In this document: positions 24,401 to 36,600 of the stretch, in pieces | How the letters are laid out: every line of letters begins with the position of its first letter | Numbering within the stretch: position 1 is the first letter of the stretch | NCBI GenBank assembly: GCA_009193035.1 | Contig: SWDT01000108.1 | Location: 186,001 to 250,000, forward strand | Origin: Halicephalobus mephisto | Lineage: Eukaryota; Nematoda; Chromadorea; Rhabditida; Panagrolaimidae | Reading direction: 5' to 3' | Length of the DNA stretch: 64,000 bases | Notes under the pieces: model-generated | Seen by the model: the letters and a program-made list of their open reading frames with translations, nothing else | Database searches by the model: none | Told to the model about the DNA's origin: nothing | Translations under genes and position numbers: made by a program

Positions 24401-26925
24401 TCTGCATGTCGAAGTTCCTGAGATTGATTTCTGCAGAACCAGATGTCGCTAAAGTTCCTATTTGTATAGATTCCTCTGATTTTAATGTGATTATTTCTGG
24501 ATTAGAAGCATGTCAAGGAAGATGTATTGTTAATTCCATATCGTTAAAGGAAGGAGAAGAAGCGTTTATTCAAAAAGCAAAATTAATTCAACGATACGGT
24601 GCTAGTGTGGTTGTAATGGCATTTGATGAAGAAGGACAAGCTGCAGATACGAACAGAAAATTTGAAATTTGTGAAAGATCATATCATTTGTTAATAGAAA
24701 AAGCAAATTATCCTCCGGAAGATATTATATTTGATCCTAATATTTTAACAATTGGAACAGGAATGGAAGAACATGCTGTTTATGGAATTAATTTTATAAA
24801 TTCTTGCAGATTAATTAAAGAAAATCTTCCTGGATGTTTTATATCAGGTGGTGTGTCTAATATTTCGTTTTCATTTAGAGGAATGGAACAAGTAAGAGAA
24901 GCGATGCATAGTGTATTTTTGTATCATGCTATAAATGCAGGATTGGATATGGGAATAGTCAATGCTGGAGCTTTGCCGGTATATAGTGATATAGATAAGG
25001 ATTTGTTAAATTTGTGTGAAGATTTGATATTTAACAAAGATCCAGATGCTACTGAGAAGATGTTAGTAATGGCTCAAAGTTTGAAAAAAGGTGAAAAAAA
25101 AATAGATACAGATTCAGATAAATGGAGACAAGGTACGGTAGAAGAAAGATTATCGTATGCTTTGGTTAAAGGAATAGATAGTTTTGTTGTTGAAGATACG
25201 GAAGAAGCTAGATTATGTAAGGAGAAGTATCCAAGGCCATTGAATGTTATTGAAAAACCGTTGATGGATGGAATGTCGATTGTTGGAGAATTGTTTGGAT
25301 CTGGAAAAATGTTTCTTCCACAAGTTATTAAATCAGCAAGAGTTATGAAGAAAGCAGTAGCTCATTTGATACCGTTTATGAATAAGGAAAGAGAAGAAAT
25401 GATGGAAAAAATGGGTTTGAGTGAATATGATAATCCGTATACAGGTACTGTAGTTATAGCTACAGTAAAAGGAGATGTTCATGATATTGGAAAAAATATA
25501 GTTGCTGTTGTTTTAGGATGTAATAATTTTAAAGTAATAGATTTGGGAGTTATGACACCATGTGATAAGATAATCCAAACAGCAATTGACGAAAAAGCGG
25601 ATATTATTGGATGTTCGGGATTAATAACGCCGAGTTTGGATGAAATGGTACATGTTGCGAAAGAACTTGAAAGAAGAGGTCTTGATATTCCGTTACTTAT
25701 TGGTGGAGCTACTACTAGTAAAACTCATACAGCAGTTAAAATTAGTCCGAGATATTCAGGAGCGGTTATTCATTGTCTTGATGCAAGTAAATCTGTAGTT
25801 GCATGTTCGTCTTTGTTGGATGAAAAAGTTAAAAAAGAATACCTAGATGATATTAAAGATGATTATAATTATGTTAGAGGAGATTATTATGATTCGTTAA
25901 AAGAAAGAAGATTTATTTCTATTTTTGATGCAAGAAATAGAAATTTTCAAATTGATTGGAATGAATATAACTGTATTAAACCTGAAATTTTAGGAATTAA
26001 AGAATTAATTAATATTGATTTAAATAATATAATTGATTTTATTGATTGGAAACCATTTTTTGATGTTTGGCAACTTCGAGGAAAATATCCAAATAGAAAT
26101 TATCCAAATATTTTTAAAGATGAACAAGTAGGTCCAGAAGCGAAAAAAGTATTTGATGATGCTCAAAAATTGCTTCAAAAATTAATTTTAGAATCACAAA
26201 ATGAAGAAATTAAAAATAAAATAAAAGCAAATGCAGTTATTGGATTTTATCCAGCAGCTTCTGAAGGTGATGATATTCAAATTTTTGATCCAAATACTCT
26301 TGAACCTACAGTAATCCTATATGGATTAAGACAACAATCAGGAAAAGAACACGATGAATCATGTTACTGTATATCTGATTTTATTAAATCTAAAAATTCA
26401 GAAGGAAAACCAGAAGACTATATAGGAATGTTTGCATGTGGAATTCTAGGTGCTCAAGAAATCTCAAAAAATTTCGAAAATAATCTAGATGATTACAATA
26501 GTATCATGATTAAAGCAGTAGCAGATAGACTTGCTGAAGGTTTAGCAGAATGGTTACATTTACAAATTCGAAAAAAATATTGGGGATATTCTAAAAATGA
26601 AAATTTAGATAAAAATGATCTTATTTCAATCAAATACAATGGTATTAGACCTGCACCTGGATATCCAACACAACCTGATCATAGAGAAAAAATAACAATG
26701 TGGAAATTATTAAATGCAAATAATATAGGTATTACTTTAACAGATAGTTTAGCAATGAATCCTGCTGCATCTGTAAGTGGATTATATTTTGCTAATCCTA
26801 AATCTGAATATTTTTCACTTGGAAAAATTGATCGTGATCAAGTAGAAGATTATTCAAAACGTCGTGGAAATTCAATTGAAGAAACAGAAAAATGGTTAAG
26901 TGCTAATCTTGGTTATGATGTTTAA
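21466..26925 (+). CDS. metr-1: Cobalamin-dependent methionine synthase
   Basis: Transfers a methyl group from 5-methyltetrahydrofolate via methylcobalamin to homocysteine, giving methionine and tetrahydrofolate in the cytosol. Exons: 21466-21535, 22197-22392, 22435-22640, 23131-23819 and 24313-26925 (TAA). Phases agree and give 1257 residues (human 1265), so all four modules are complete. The homocysteine module has [17 protein letters not shown] (about 246) and VGGCCG (about 312), whose three cysteines bind zinc. The folate module starts near [17 protein letters not shown]. The B12 module has the lower-ligand motif GDVHDIGKN (about 774), with [10 protein letters not shown] and [12 protein letters not shown]. 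The reactivation module has [12 protein letters not shown] (about 1166) for AdoMet. The last exon is 2.6 kb without introns and becomes very A/T-rich at third positions toward its 3' end. Nematodes depend on dietary B12 for this enzyme. Identity certain. Confidence 0.98.
22650..22990. repeat. 97-bp tandem repeat, three copies, in metr-1 intron 3
   Basis: GAATTGTGGAAGATTTTAGA recurs at about 22695, 22792 and 22889. The units are nearly identical, so the array looks recent. Confidence 0.85.
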
Positions 26926-26927
26926 TA

Positions 26928-26933
26928 TTTATT
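26928..26933 (-). promoter_or_regulatory. Candidate poly(A) signal of the SLC12A9-like gene
   Basis: AATAAA on the minus strand, about 71 nt past the stop. Cleavage downstream would place the 3' UTR end over the last codons of metr-1, so the two transcripts would overlap. Confidence 0.5.
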
Positions 26934-26948
26934 TTAATATTTAAGTAT

Positions 26949-26954
26949 AATAAA
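26949..26954 (+). promoter_or_regulatory. Candidate poly(A) signal of metr-1
   Basis: AATAAA 23 nt after the metr-1 stop codon, followed by A/T-rich sequence. The 3' UTR would be very short. Confidence 0.55.
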
Positions 26955-27004
26955 AAAATTACAATATTTTAAAAAAACTGGCATGAATTTATCGTTTTTT
27001 AAAA

Positions 27005-30000
27005 TCACAATGCAGTGGATATAACAGACGTTAATCCATGAACAAGTAAAGTTGGTGGAAGATCTTTTGTTAAAATCCTCAATCCTTCCATGTATTCTTC
27101 ATGTTGATTCATATGAGAAGATGGAGGTAATGGAAGATTCAAAAAAGATACAGCTGTATCTGCACTATTTCTTTTGATCATTTCATTAACAGCAGAAACA
27201 AAACTTTTTGGAAATTCTGCAATACTACTTGCTGAACTTGATCGTTCCATTTGAGCTACTACATGATCCCATGGAACCATTACGGATTTTGCATTGATTC
27301 TTAGTTGTTGTAACATTAATTTTAGTTGTTGTTCTTGAATGTGCATGTCCTAAAAAATACAAAAATTGCATAATTATAGAAATTTCGAAAGAATTTTATA
27401 AAATATTTTTTTTAAATATTTAAAAATACAAAAATTGCATAATTATAGAAATTTCGAAAGAAATTTATAAAATATATTTTTTTAAATATTTAAAAATACA
27501 GAAATTTAACAATTTGGTTTATTTTTTTATATTTCTTTTCTGCACGGAAATTTAAACCATAAAATTAAATTAATTTTTTAATATTATTTCAACACAAATT
27601 TCAAAAATTAAAAAAATCAAATCAACTACAGTAATAGATACCAAAATAAAATATTCTATTTTTTACAAAAATTCAAAAATAAAAAAATTATTAATAAAAT
27701 ATTTCCAAAACTGTTTCAACAAAAATTTAAAAAAAGCAAGTTCTATAAAATATCAAATTTAATATTTTTTCCACTTTCTGTGCAGAAATCCCAAAAAACC
27801 ACAAATTTCAAAACTAAAACAAACCTGAAGACTATTAACACATATAAAAACTCTAAGACTTGCTGATTTCCATTTACTTGACATTGAAAGAATACAGGCC
27901 AGCTGTAGTACAAACAAACAACTGTTGTCCCATCTTAGTCCATTTTCTTCTGGTTTGAATAAATGCGATGGCCAGACATCTATATACCGTTTACCTCCTG
28001 TTTTCAGTAATAATTCTCTGTCAAATCTGTTAAAATGTCTTGCAATACATAGATTTTTGTTCAAATTCAATACATCATTCAAAATCTGAATATATTCCAA
28101 AGATGACAATCTTCCTTGATCTATGTTCATTTCCTAAAAAATTTAAAATTATAAAAAATCCATCCATCAAATAAGCCCATAAAAGCCGTTAGTAAGAATA
28201 TTATCGTACTGTAACATTCACGTTTCAAGCAGTTGTTTCAATTTTATAGTTATAACAAAACAAAAGCTACTTATAATACAGTAACCAAACCTGTGAATTC
28301 AGAACCCCAAACTCTGGAAACTAATCAATTCTAATTTTCCAATTTTCTTAAACTTAACTAAAAACTATTCATAATACAGTAACCAAATCTATAAATCCAT
28401 AATCTCAAATTCTGAAAACTAATCAATTCTAATTTTCCAATCTTCTAAAATATCTTTAAACTTAACTAAAAACTATTCATAATACAGTAACCAAACCTGT
28501 GAATTCAGAATCCTAAACTCTGGAAACTAATCAATTCTAATTTTTCAATTTTCTTAAACTTAACTAAAAACTATTCATAATACAGTAACCAAACTTGTGA
28601 ATTCAGAATCCTAATCTCTGGAAACTAACTAATCAATTCTAATTTTCCAATTTTCTTAAACTTAACTAAAAACTATTCATAATACAGTAACCAAGTCTAT
28701 AAATCCAGAATCCCAAATCAATAATTCATGTTAAAAACCCAAAATTCTAAAGTTTAATCCCAATTTTAAGAAATCTTAAAATTTAGTACCAACATTCTAA
28801 AAAACTAAAAATTCCAAACCAACTTTCAAACCCCTGTATAAAATTACTTAATTCTCAAAAATCATCAAAAAAACTACTTTCAACAAAAACATCGCAAAAC
28901 CAGTACTACAGGACATTGGACAAAGCACGACCAACCTTTGGAAGAAAATCACTTGCCGTAAAATATTCCACAACTTCTGTTCTTCCAATTTTCGAATATT
29001 TCAAATCCTTAAGTAGATGAGTTTCTTGAAGAACAACTTCACTTGCTTGTAATTCATGAAATCCAATAACTACAGTATTCGGTTTCATTGCTCCAAGACC
29101 AGAAAGTCTTATAAGTTGTTGAATTCCCATTCTAATCGAATCAGTCAACGTCAATTCAACAAATGCTTTCAATTTCAAATAATCCACCAAAGACAACCAA
29201 TAAGGATAAACTTGCAATAACGGATCCATCGTCGATTCTGTCGTTTCCATATTTCCTCTATTCACGTGTCCAATAACATATAAACCTGATTTTTTCAAAT
29301 CATTAATAAAATCCATCAACGAACAACATGTTGCTGGTCTACTCACAAGCAGTATAATTTGGGGTCTCCAAAATTTCACATGTTCTTTTCTTACATCCAA
29401 AAGAAGTAAATATTTTCGAACTTGATGATATATCAAAGCTTGTGAAATTGATCCCCATGATCCAATTGGAGCTTGATAATGAAGAATCATTATCAACAAC
29501 ATTAAAATCACAATAGCAACTGCTGACATAGAAGCGTCAATGACGAGCATCATCACAACCGTCGACAAAGCTCCAAGGGCACACGTATAACTGAAAAGCA
29601 AAATTTTAAAAAATTCTTACAAAATTCTCAGATTCAGATATCAATTTCGGAATTTTAGGAAATTCTAAGTCCCTAGAAATTTCTGAGATTCTTAAAGATT
29701 TTTAAATTTAGAAATTTCTGAGATTCTTAAGTTTCAAAATCTGTTAAATTTTAGAAATTTGTGATATTATTACAAACTTCAGCATCTACTGGTTTCTGAA
29801 ATTCTCAAAAATCTTGAAATTTTACATAAAATTTTAAAATTCTTAAGTTTCAAAATCTCTTAAACTTTAGAAATTTGTGATATTATTACAAAATTCAGAA
29901 CCTACCAGATTCCCAAAAATTTCTATAATATTTCCATAAATTTTTTAATTTTCAAAAAATCAATAAAATTAAAATTCCATAATTTTTTTAAAAAATTAAA

Positions 30001-32590
30001 AAAACAAACCTCGAAAAATATTTAAAATTCGGTCTAAAATTCGGTGCACTGGTCAATTCCAAAGCAAGACAAGCAATATTAACTCCCATATAACTTAATA
30101 AAAAAAATATAGAAGTAATTTTTGCAATTCTATTCATTGCTCCAATCATCAAAACAAACACAACACAAATCCACGAAATAATAACTGCAATAATTGGATT
30201 TCCTGTTCGAGTTTCAAATGTTGCTGGTTTCAAAAGCCATCCAAATAACTTATCCTGAGCTAATCTTTGAAGAACACGAGATGCTCCTGTAAGATTACTC
30301 ATTGATGAAAAAAATGTCGCTGCAAAAATCCCTAAAAAAATAATAGACGGAATAATACTCATATCTGTCATAATTAAATAATCATTTTGAAGAAGATTTC
30401 TCGAACAAGTCAAACAAAGCAAAAATGCAGTCAAAATATACACCATAAAAGTCACAAAAACCGCCTGAAGCGTCCCTCTCGGGATCGATATGTGCGGTCT
30501 TGCGAGTTCTCCAGAAACATTCGCTCCTGCCATTAGGCCAGTTACACCACTAAAAATAATGGCAAACATAAAAGCAAAATCCGTCGGTTTTCCTGTAGTA
30601 TAATCATACGTATAATTTGTGAATAAATTTTCCGAAAAACTCGAAAAACTAAAAGATGTATATCTTGCTGTTATATGTTGATCATAATCTGGAATTTTTT
30701 CTGATTCTGGATCACTTTCGTTACTTGGAACCATATATGCATAACTGTTGTCTTTAGGAATAACAATATCTGACGATCCTTTCACAAATACAGTAACCAG
30801 GAAACTCGTGTAAGCAACAGCAATGGCAAACAGGGCCGCCACCGCCGTCTTCGCAAACATACTTGATCCCAAAAGACATAATGCCAAAATAATAATCGAA
30901 ATTAAAACGCAATGAATAAACTTCCCTCCGAACGAATCACCATATCCTATTACACTCGTCAGAGCTTCCGTAAATCCAGCAATATATAGAGCACATGAAA
31001 ATACATTTGCAACAAAAAATAAAACTCCGATAGATCCTCCAAATTCAGGACCTAGACTTCGACTGATCATGTAGTACACTCCTCCTCCTTCTATCGCTCC
31101 ATTTGATGACACTGCACAAAGTGATAAAACTGTCAAAAGAATTATCCCATAAGCAAGTAATAATTCCACAGATGTCGTTAAAAATCCAAGTTGACCAACG
31201 GCAAAACCCATCCGAAGAAACAGCAAAGCAGAAAACATCGAAATTGTAACCGGGGCAAAAACGCCTGCGGCTGTCGAGAGGCCATTTGGCCGACTAGTAA
31301 TCGTCTCCAGTTCTGAAAAGCAAAAAATCATCTTAAATATAAAAATTCCAAAAATTATACAAATTTTTTATAAAATTATGTAAAATTTCTTTAAAATTAT
31401 GCAAATTTTATAAAAAATTATATAAAGTTTTTTTTAAATTACATAAACTTTTTTTAAATATTTTAAATTTCTTTAAAATTACATAAAATTCCTCAAAAAT
31501 TAAACAAACTTTATAAAAATTATGTAAAACTTCCTAAAAAATTGTAAAACTTCTTGGAAATTATATAAAATTCTAGAAATATTAAATAGAATTACTTTTA
31601 AAATAGTGTAAAAATTTCAGTTATCTAACCTACGACGATGTTCCATTTATGAGTCATTTTTTCGATTAAAATTGACACTTCATTTTTTAATCAATATAGA
31701 AATCCGCTTATCAAGAGTCGATATTAAAGAAGAAATTTCACAAGAAATGGTAAATTTGGTCTGGGTTATTGTTGACCAAGGGCGAGAGCTCAAGGACATG
31801 CGCAAACTGCCGTCGTCCGAAATTCGACCAAGCTGGTTAAAAACGAAATTTGCGAATTCGTTCTTCCGGAAGCGTCCTCATTCAAGAATAACAACACCCC
31901 CCTGAGGATTTTCCAACACAAGAAAATAATAAATTAAAACCAAACAAATTTGAAAATTAAACTTCATATATCGAGAATTCCAAAAAAGTGAAATTTCCAC
32001 ATAAAAACAAAGTTAGTATACGAAACGTTACAAAAAATTAATTTTATATGCCAGAAATTTCGGAAAAGCAGATTTTATATATAGAAAACACCAAAAAAAG
32101 AGATTTCATATATGAAAAAACACCAAAAAAAGAGATTTCATATATGGAAAACATCGAAAAAAGATTTCATATATGATAAATGTTTAAAAATTAACTTTAT
32201 ACGTGAGAATTCAAAAATTTAAATAAGAAAGTACAAAAAGCAGATTTTATATATAGAAAACACCAAAAAAGGTGATTTCATATATGGAAAACACCAAAAA
32301 AGGCGATTTCATATATGGAAAACATCAAAAAAAGATTTCATATATGATAAATGCTTAAAAACTAACTTTATACATGGGAATTCAAAAATTTAAAAAATTG
32401 ATATATGAAAATTTCCAAAAAAGGATGACTCACCAGAATTACCAGAAGTCGCTCCATTGCACGGGTTTTCGGAGTAGGAAGCCGACCCTGGAGAAGCCAA
32501 GCCAGAATCCAGACCGCCGAATCGGGAATCGTCCACCATTCCGTAAGAGGGAACCCGGACCTCTGCCAACTGGGCTCGGGGCTCGTTCAT
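27005..32590 (-). CDS. SLC12A9: SLC12A9-type cation-chloride cotransporter family protein
   Basis: Multi-pass membrane protein of the CCC family; the SLC12A9 branch is linked to lysosomal or cell-surface roles and its substrate is not settled. Exons in coding order: 32590-32434, 31312-30010, 29590-28915, 28133-27825 and 27349-27005. They join to 929 residues (human 914). Residues 1-52 are a Ser/Gly-rich cytosolic tail. Exon 2 carries most of the transmembrane segments (PVTISMFSALLFLRMGF, VLSLCAVSSNGAIEGGGVYY, GVTGLMAGANVSGELARP, ASRVLQRLAQDKLFG). NES and NYT sites in the long loop are possible glycosylation sites. Exon 3 opens the C-terminal domain with SQALIYHQVRKYLLLLDVRK, VKFWRPQIILLV and LSGLGAMKPNTVV. 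The end LPPTLLVHGLTSV is typical of SLC12A9 and separates it from NKCC and KCC. The exon 3 donor (AAT|GTCCTG) is weak. Its stop faces the metr-1 stop 79 bp away. Confidence 0.93.
28262..28740. repeat. About 100-bp tandem repeat, five copies, in SLC12A9-like intron 3
   Basis: AATACAGTAACCAAACCTGT recurs at about 28276, 28373, 28479, 28576 and 28681 with variants, each followed by GAATTCAGAATCC and CTAATCAATTCTAATTTTCC. The AATACAGTAACCA core resembles repeats at 9.0, 9.1, 14.5 and 14.7 kb. Confidence 0.85.
31630..31657 (-). other. Candidate alternative first exon of the SLC12A9-like gene
   Basis: On the minus strand ATG opens a nine-codon frame MTHKWNIVV and ends at G|GTTAGA. It leaves phase 1, as the regular first exon does, and would join exon 2 in frame (E from G plus AA). 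It would replace the Ser/Gly-rich tail. Transcript evidence is lacking; a chance match is possible. Confidence 0.3.
31700..31905 (+). other. Antisense coding-like frame inside SLC12A9-like intron 1
   Basis: An open plus-strand frame follows AATCAATATAG, a possible acceptor, and ends in TGA at 31903-31905. It reads as an amphipathic stretch (DIKEEISQEM, VIVDQGRELKDMRKL) then basic SWLKTKFANSFFRKRPHSR. The basic part recalls, from memory and weakly, the SWLRxSF segment of neuron navigator proteins. AATAATAAA-like sequence follows at about 31926. No other exon of such a gene was found, so it may be a stray 3' exon, a fragment or chance. Confidence 0.3.
31960..32400. repeat. CATATATG-type short repeats in SLC12A9-like intron 1
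   Basis: Units of about 30 bp such as GATTTCATATATGGAAAACA followed by CCAAAAAAAG recur, with larger duplications inside. No coding potential seen. Confidence 0.75.
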
Positions 32591-33691
32591 TTTTCAAAGA
32601 ACAGCTGAACCAAACAACGCTGGTCTCGAAACGACTGAATCCCAATGGATTACGAAATATCCACTCAATATATCATCAACTAAAAATTTAAAAATTATTT
32701 TTATAAAACGCGTTTTTTAATTTAAAAATAATAAATTTTTTGTTAAATGTTAAATTTTAACAAAATTATTAAAATTCATATATAAAAAATAAAAAATGGG
32801 AATTTAAAAGTGAACAACGCGTAAGTTGGACAATGGACGGCGATTGTCGATCAGGAAAAACTGGGCAGTTCGTCTTCGGTACAGCTGCGCAAAATTTTTC
32901 CCCGTTCCGTCGTCAATTGCGTCAATCTACCGCGGGTTGGCGTTGTTTTCATATATGAATATTTGTGCAAATCGAAGGATTTTTTATATAAATTGTCCGG
33001 GATTTAAAGCGAGTTTGATATATGGATATTTCCTTTTTTCAAACTCAAAAATTTTTTACATAAATTTCCCGACGATTTAATGTTATTTTTATATATGAAT
33101 ATTTGTTTTCTTGTAGATTTGAATATGTTTTATACAAACTATCCGCGATTTAAAGCGAGTTTGATATATGGGTATTTATTTTTATCGATTTAAAGATGTT
33201 TTACATAAATTTTCCGACGATTTAATACTTTTTTCTATATTTGAATATTTGTTTGTGCAAATCGAAGGATTTTTTATATAAATTGTCCGGGATTTGAAGC
33301 GATTTTGATATATGGATATTTACTTTTTTCAAACTCGGAAATGTTTTACATAAATTTCCCGACGATTTCATGTTGTTTTCATATATGAATATTTGTTTTC
33401 TTGTAGATTTGAATATGGTTTATACAAATTTGCTACCGACTATCATTTTCACGTATCAATATTTATTTCCTTTCCAAAATTAAAGATATTTTGAGTCTAT
33501 CGTGAATTAACATCATTTTCATATATGAATATTTCTTTTCATGCGTATATAAACGTTTTATATAAATTTTCCGCGGATTTAAGATGGTTTTCATATATGA
33601 ACTTTTGTTTTTATGTAGATTTGGAAATGTTTTATGAGTTTCCAAAGTTAAGATGGTTTTTATATATGAACTTTTGTTTTTAGATTCAGGA
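32591..33691. repeat. Divergent spacer filled by a CATATATGAATATTTG tandem array
   Basis: The spacer separates the head-to-head SLC12A9-like gene and the coiled-coil gene and should hold both promoters. From about 32940 to 33680 monomers of about 70 bp recur with TTTCATATATGAATATTTG and ACATAAATTTCCCGACGATT; alternate monomers carry TTTAAAGCGAGTTTGATATA. A short complex patch at 32815-32940 is the likeliest regulatory part. Candidate spliced-leader acceptors for the right gene are TTTTTAG (ends 33683) and TAGATTCAG (ends 33689). Confidence 0.75.
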
Positions 33692-36600
33692 ATGCAGTCG
33701 TACGACCATGGCCAGAATCCAGGACCCTCAGACCAGTACTTCCAGGGCTCCGGTAAACCGAGGGTGTCGTTGCCTCCGGCGTCGAGTTTCTTCGAATCCG
33801 CTCAGCCAAGTCACCAGAATCCCTCCGCTCCGTTTCATCCGGGTTCTTCACTCGTGGAATCCTCCAACGAAACTTATTTGGATCAACAGTATGGTCCGAA
33901 TTACGTAGATCCGTCTTATTCGATGAATTCCGGGATTTCGCCCAATTACGGTCAAGGTTACGGTGGAGTCTATGACCATCAGGACGTCAGGTACGGTCAG
34001 CTGGAGATGTACCCCCCGCAGCCCCTGGCCCCGATCCCCATGATGCAGCCCCCGGCCCCCCCGGAGTACCCCCAGCCGGTCTTGCCCTCGACCCCCATGA
34101 TGTACCCCCCCAACCAGTACCACCAATGGAATCAGACCGAGTACGGTCAGAATCCCGCCTTCAATCAGCCGATCCTCACCGAATTGAAAAACTACCAAAC
34201 AACCCCAGCACAAACCCCCACAAATACAGTAAACCGTCCACAAGACAGTCAACCAATAGTGTCCCAATTTCAAGAAGGAATTCACGACAGTAATTTTCGA
34301 AATTTTCAAAACACAAACATGGAGAGTTTTCAACAAATACCCCCTCAGGGCTTTAACCCCAACCCTGGGTTTTTACCTCCTCAAACATCTGAATACAGTA
34401 ATCAGCCACAGTACCCTCAACAAGGTCCCAGCTACCCTGATCCTAGAACTGCCCCCGTAGATCAACCAATTACGAAATCAGAATCCAGCATCGCAGACAC
34501 CGTCGCCGAAGTCATCGCTGTAAGTTCAATTTTTATAATAATTTTATTTCCAAAATACTTCAAAATTCTAAATAATTTAATTTTTTAAAAACTTTATTTT
34601 CGAAATAATTTTTAATTTTTAAAGAAATTTTAAGTTTTTTCGATTATTTTAATTTTGATTTTTTTAGAAACAAAAAGCAAAAATCTTTGAAGAAGAACAA
34701 GAGGCTTCTGAAGCTCCGGTGTCCCAGCCTAAAAAACGCCGATATGTTCCTACTTTGGACCCTCCTTATCCGGAGGACGGGCCTACGGTGAAGGAACACC
34801 TCAGACAGAAGCAGATGGAGAAGAAAATGCAGGAAAAACAGGAAATCCTAAGGCAAAAAATCATCGAAGACGAAGAAAAACGAAAAATTCCAAAATACAG
34901 TAATTTAGAAAAACAACTTAAAGTTGAAAAATTCGAACATGTAGCTACAGAAAATCCATCAATTCCTCAGGAAGAATTCCAAATTTCAGAACAGAAAATT
35001 ATTCAAGAAAAAATTTTTGTGAAAAAAAACGAAATCGACACCGAAATAGCGGCCAAAATCGAAGAAATCGGAGGTTTTGATGGTTCTACAGTAGGGGAAT
35101 TAGCGGAATCAATTGAAGGCGTACCTGCTCAATCAACAAGAAAAAAGAAAAAACCATCAAAACCAAGAAAAAAAACACAAAAAAACGAAATAATTCAAAA
35201 AGAAAATGATGAAAAATATTTATTCAAAGCTCTTCATCTTCAAAATACTGTCAGATCTCTCGTTTTGGTAAGTATTGTTTATTTTAAGAGTTATATTATT
35301 ATAAAAATTAAAAATATAATTTTTTGAAATTGTTTAGATATAAATTTTCGGGGAATTTTAGGATTGTAGGAAAAGAAGGAAAGAGCGCGAGTGAAGACAG
35401 AGCGAGTCGATTTTAGAAATTTGCCAGGTTTACCGTTTTTATCATTTTAGAACTTTGGCAAAAGGAGTAAAAAAAAGCGAGTCGATTTTAGAAATTTGCC
35501 AGGTTTACCGTTTTTATCATTTTAGAACTTTGCCAAAAGAAGTAAAAAAAAAGCGAATAGACTAGCAAAGGAGAAGAAGAGAGCGAGTGGGAACAGTGCG
35601 AGTAGACTTCGATGAAAGAAAAGAGAGAGAGAAGACAGTGCGAGTTGATTTAGGTAGATTTGCCAGATTTATCACTTTTCTACTTTCGCTCGCTCCCTGC
35701 GCGGGAATTCAAAAATCCTAAAAAATAAAAGATTACAAAATTCTGCAAAGTTGTCTCAACACGAGTTATTAGAAGGGTCTAGAATTTGAGTAAAAAACAA
35801 GTCGATTTTAGAAATTTGCTGTTTTTCCAGTTTTGTAAATTTTTCGCGGGAATTCAAAAAACAATTAATTTTAAATTAAAAAATTTGTAATTGTGGATTT
35901 AATTTTAGAAAAACACAGCTCTTGCTGATGAAGTGTCCAGATTGGTCTACCGTATAAAAGTGGCCACTGAAGAAAGGACAACTCTGGCCAGACGACTTCA
36001 GCATTACGAAAGAAACAGAATCCGCCGAGTGCTGACCCAGAAGAAAAAAAGACAAGCCCTCCAGGCCCTTCAGGCAGAAGAAGAGTACAGTCAGGTGTCT
36101 TCTGTAGAAGACCAATCAAAATCTCAAGAATTCCAATTTGAAAGAAATTTTGAAAACACAGAAGCTACAGTATCCGCTTTTGCTTTTGACGAAATAAAAA
36201 AAGAAGAAATGGCCGTCATTATGCCTTTCACTGAAATGGGGAATCTGGACAGTATCCCGATTCTGAATTTGGACGATATTGGTGAGTTTTATTTTTCGAA
36301 GATAATTTAACTTTTATTTCCGCAAATAACACTTTTTGGAAGGTTACTGTAGTGGCGATTACAGTTTACTGAATATCTATGGAAATTTTAATTTGCAAAA
36401 ATCACCCCGAGAGTAGGCAGGGGGTCAAGTACCCTTTAACTCTGGTCCGAAATTTCTTCTCAGGATCATTTCGTAATATTTTTTATTTTTTATTTTAAAA
36501 ATAGTTTATTTTTTGAATCAATATCTTAATTTTTAAATTTTAGAATTCTTTAACAATTTAAAAATTTCTTCTCAGGACCATTTTGTAATAATTTTTATTT

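Noticed and set aside
33848..34336. 162-codon minus-strand frame opposite the coiled-coil gene
   Set aside because: It is the antisense shadow of a Pro/Gln-rich exon; the plus strand has start, splice sites and continuation.
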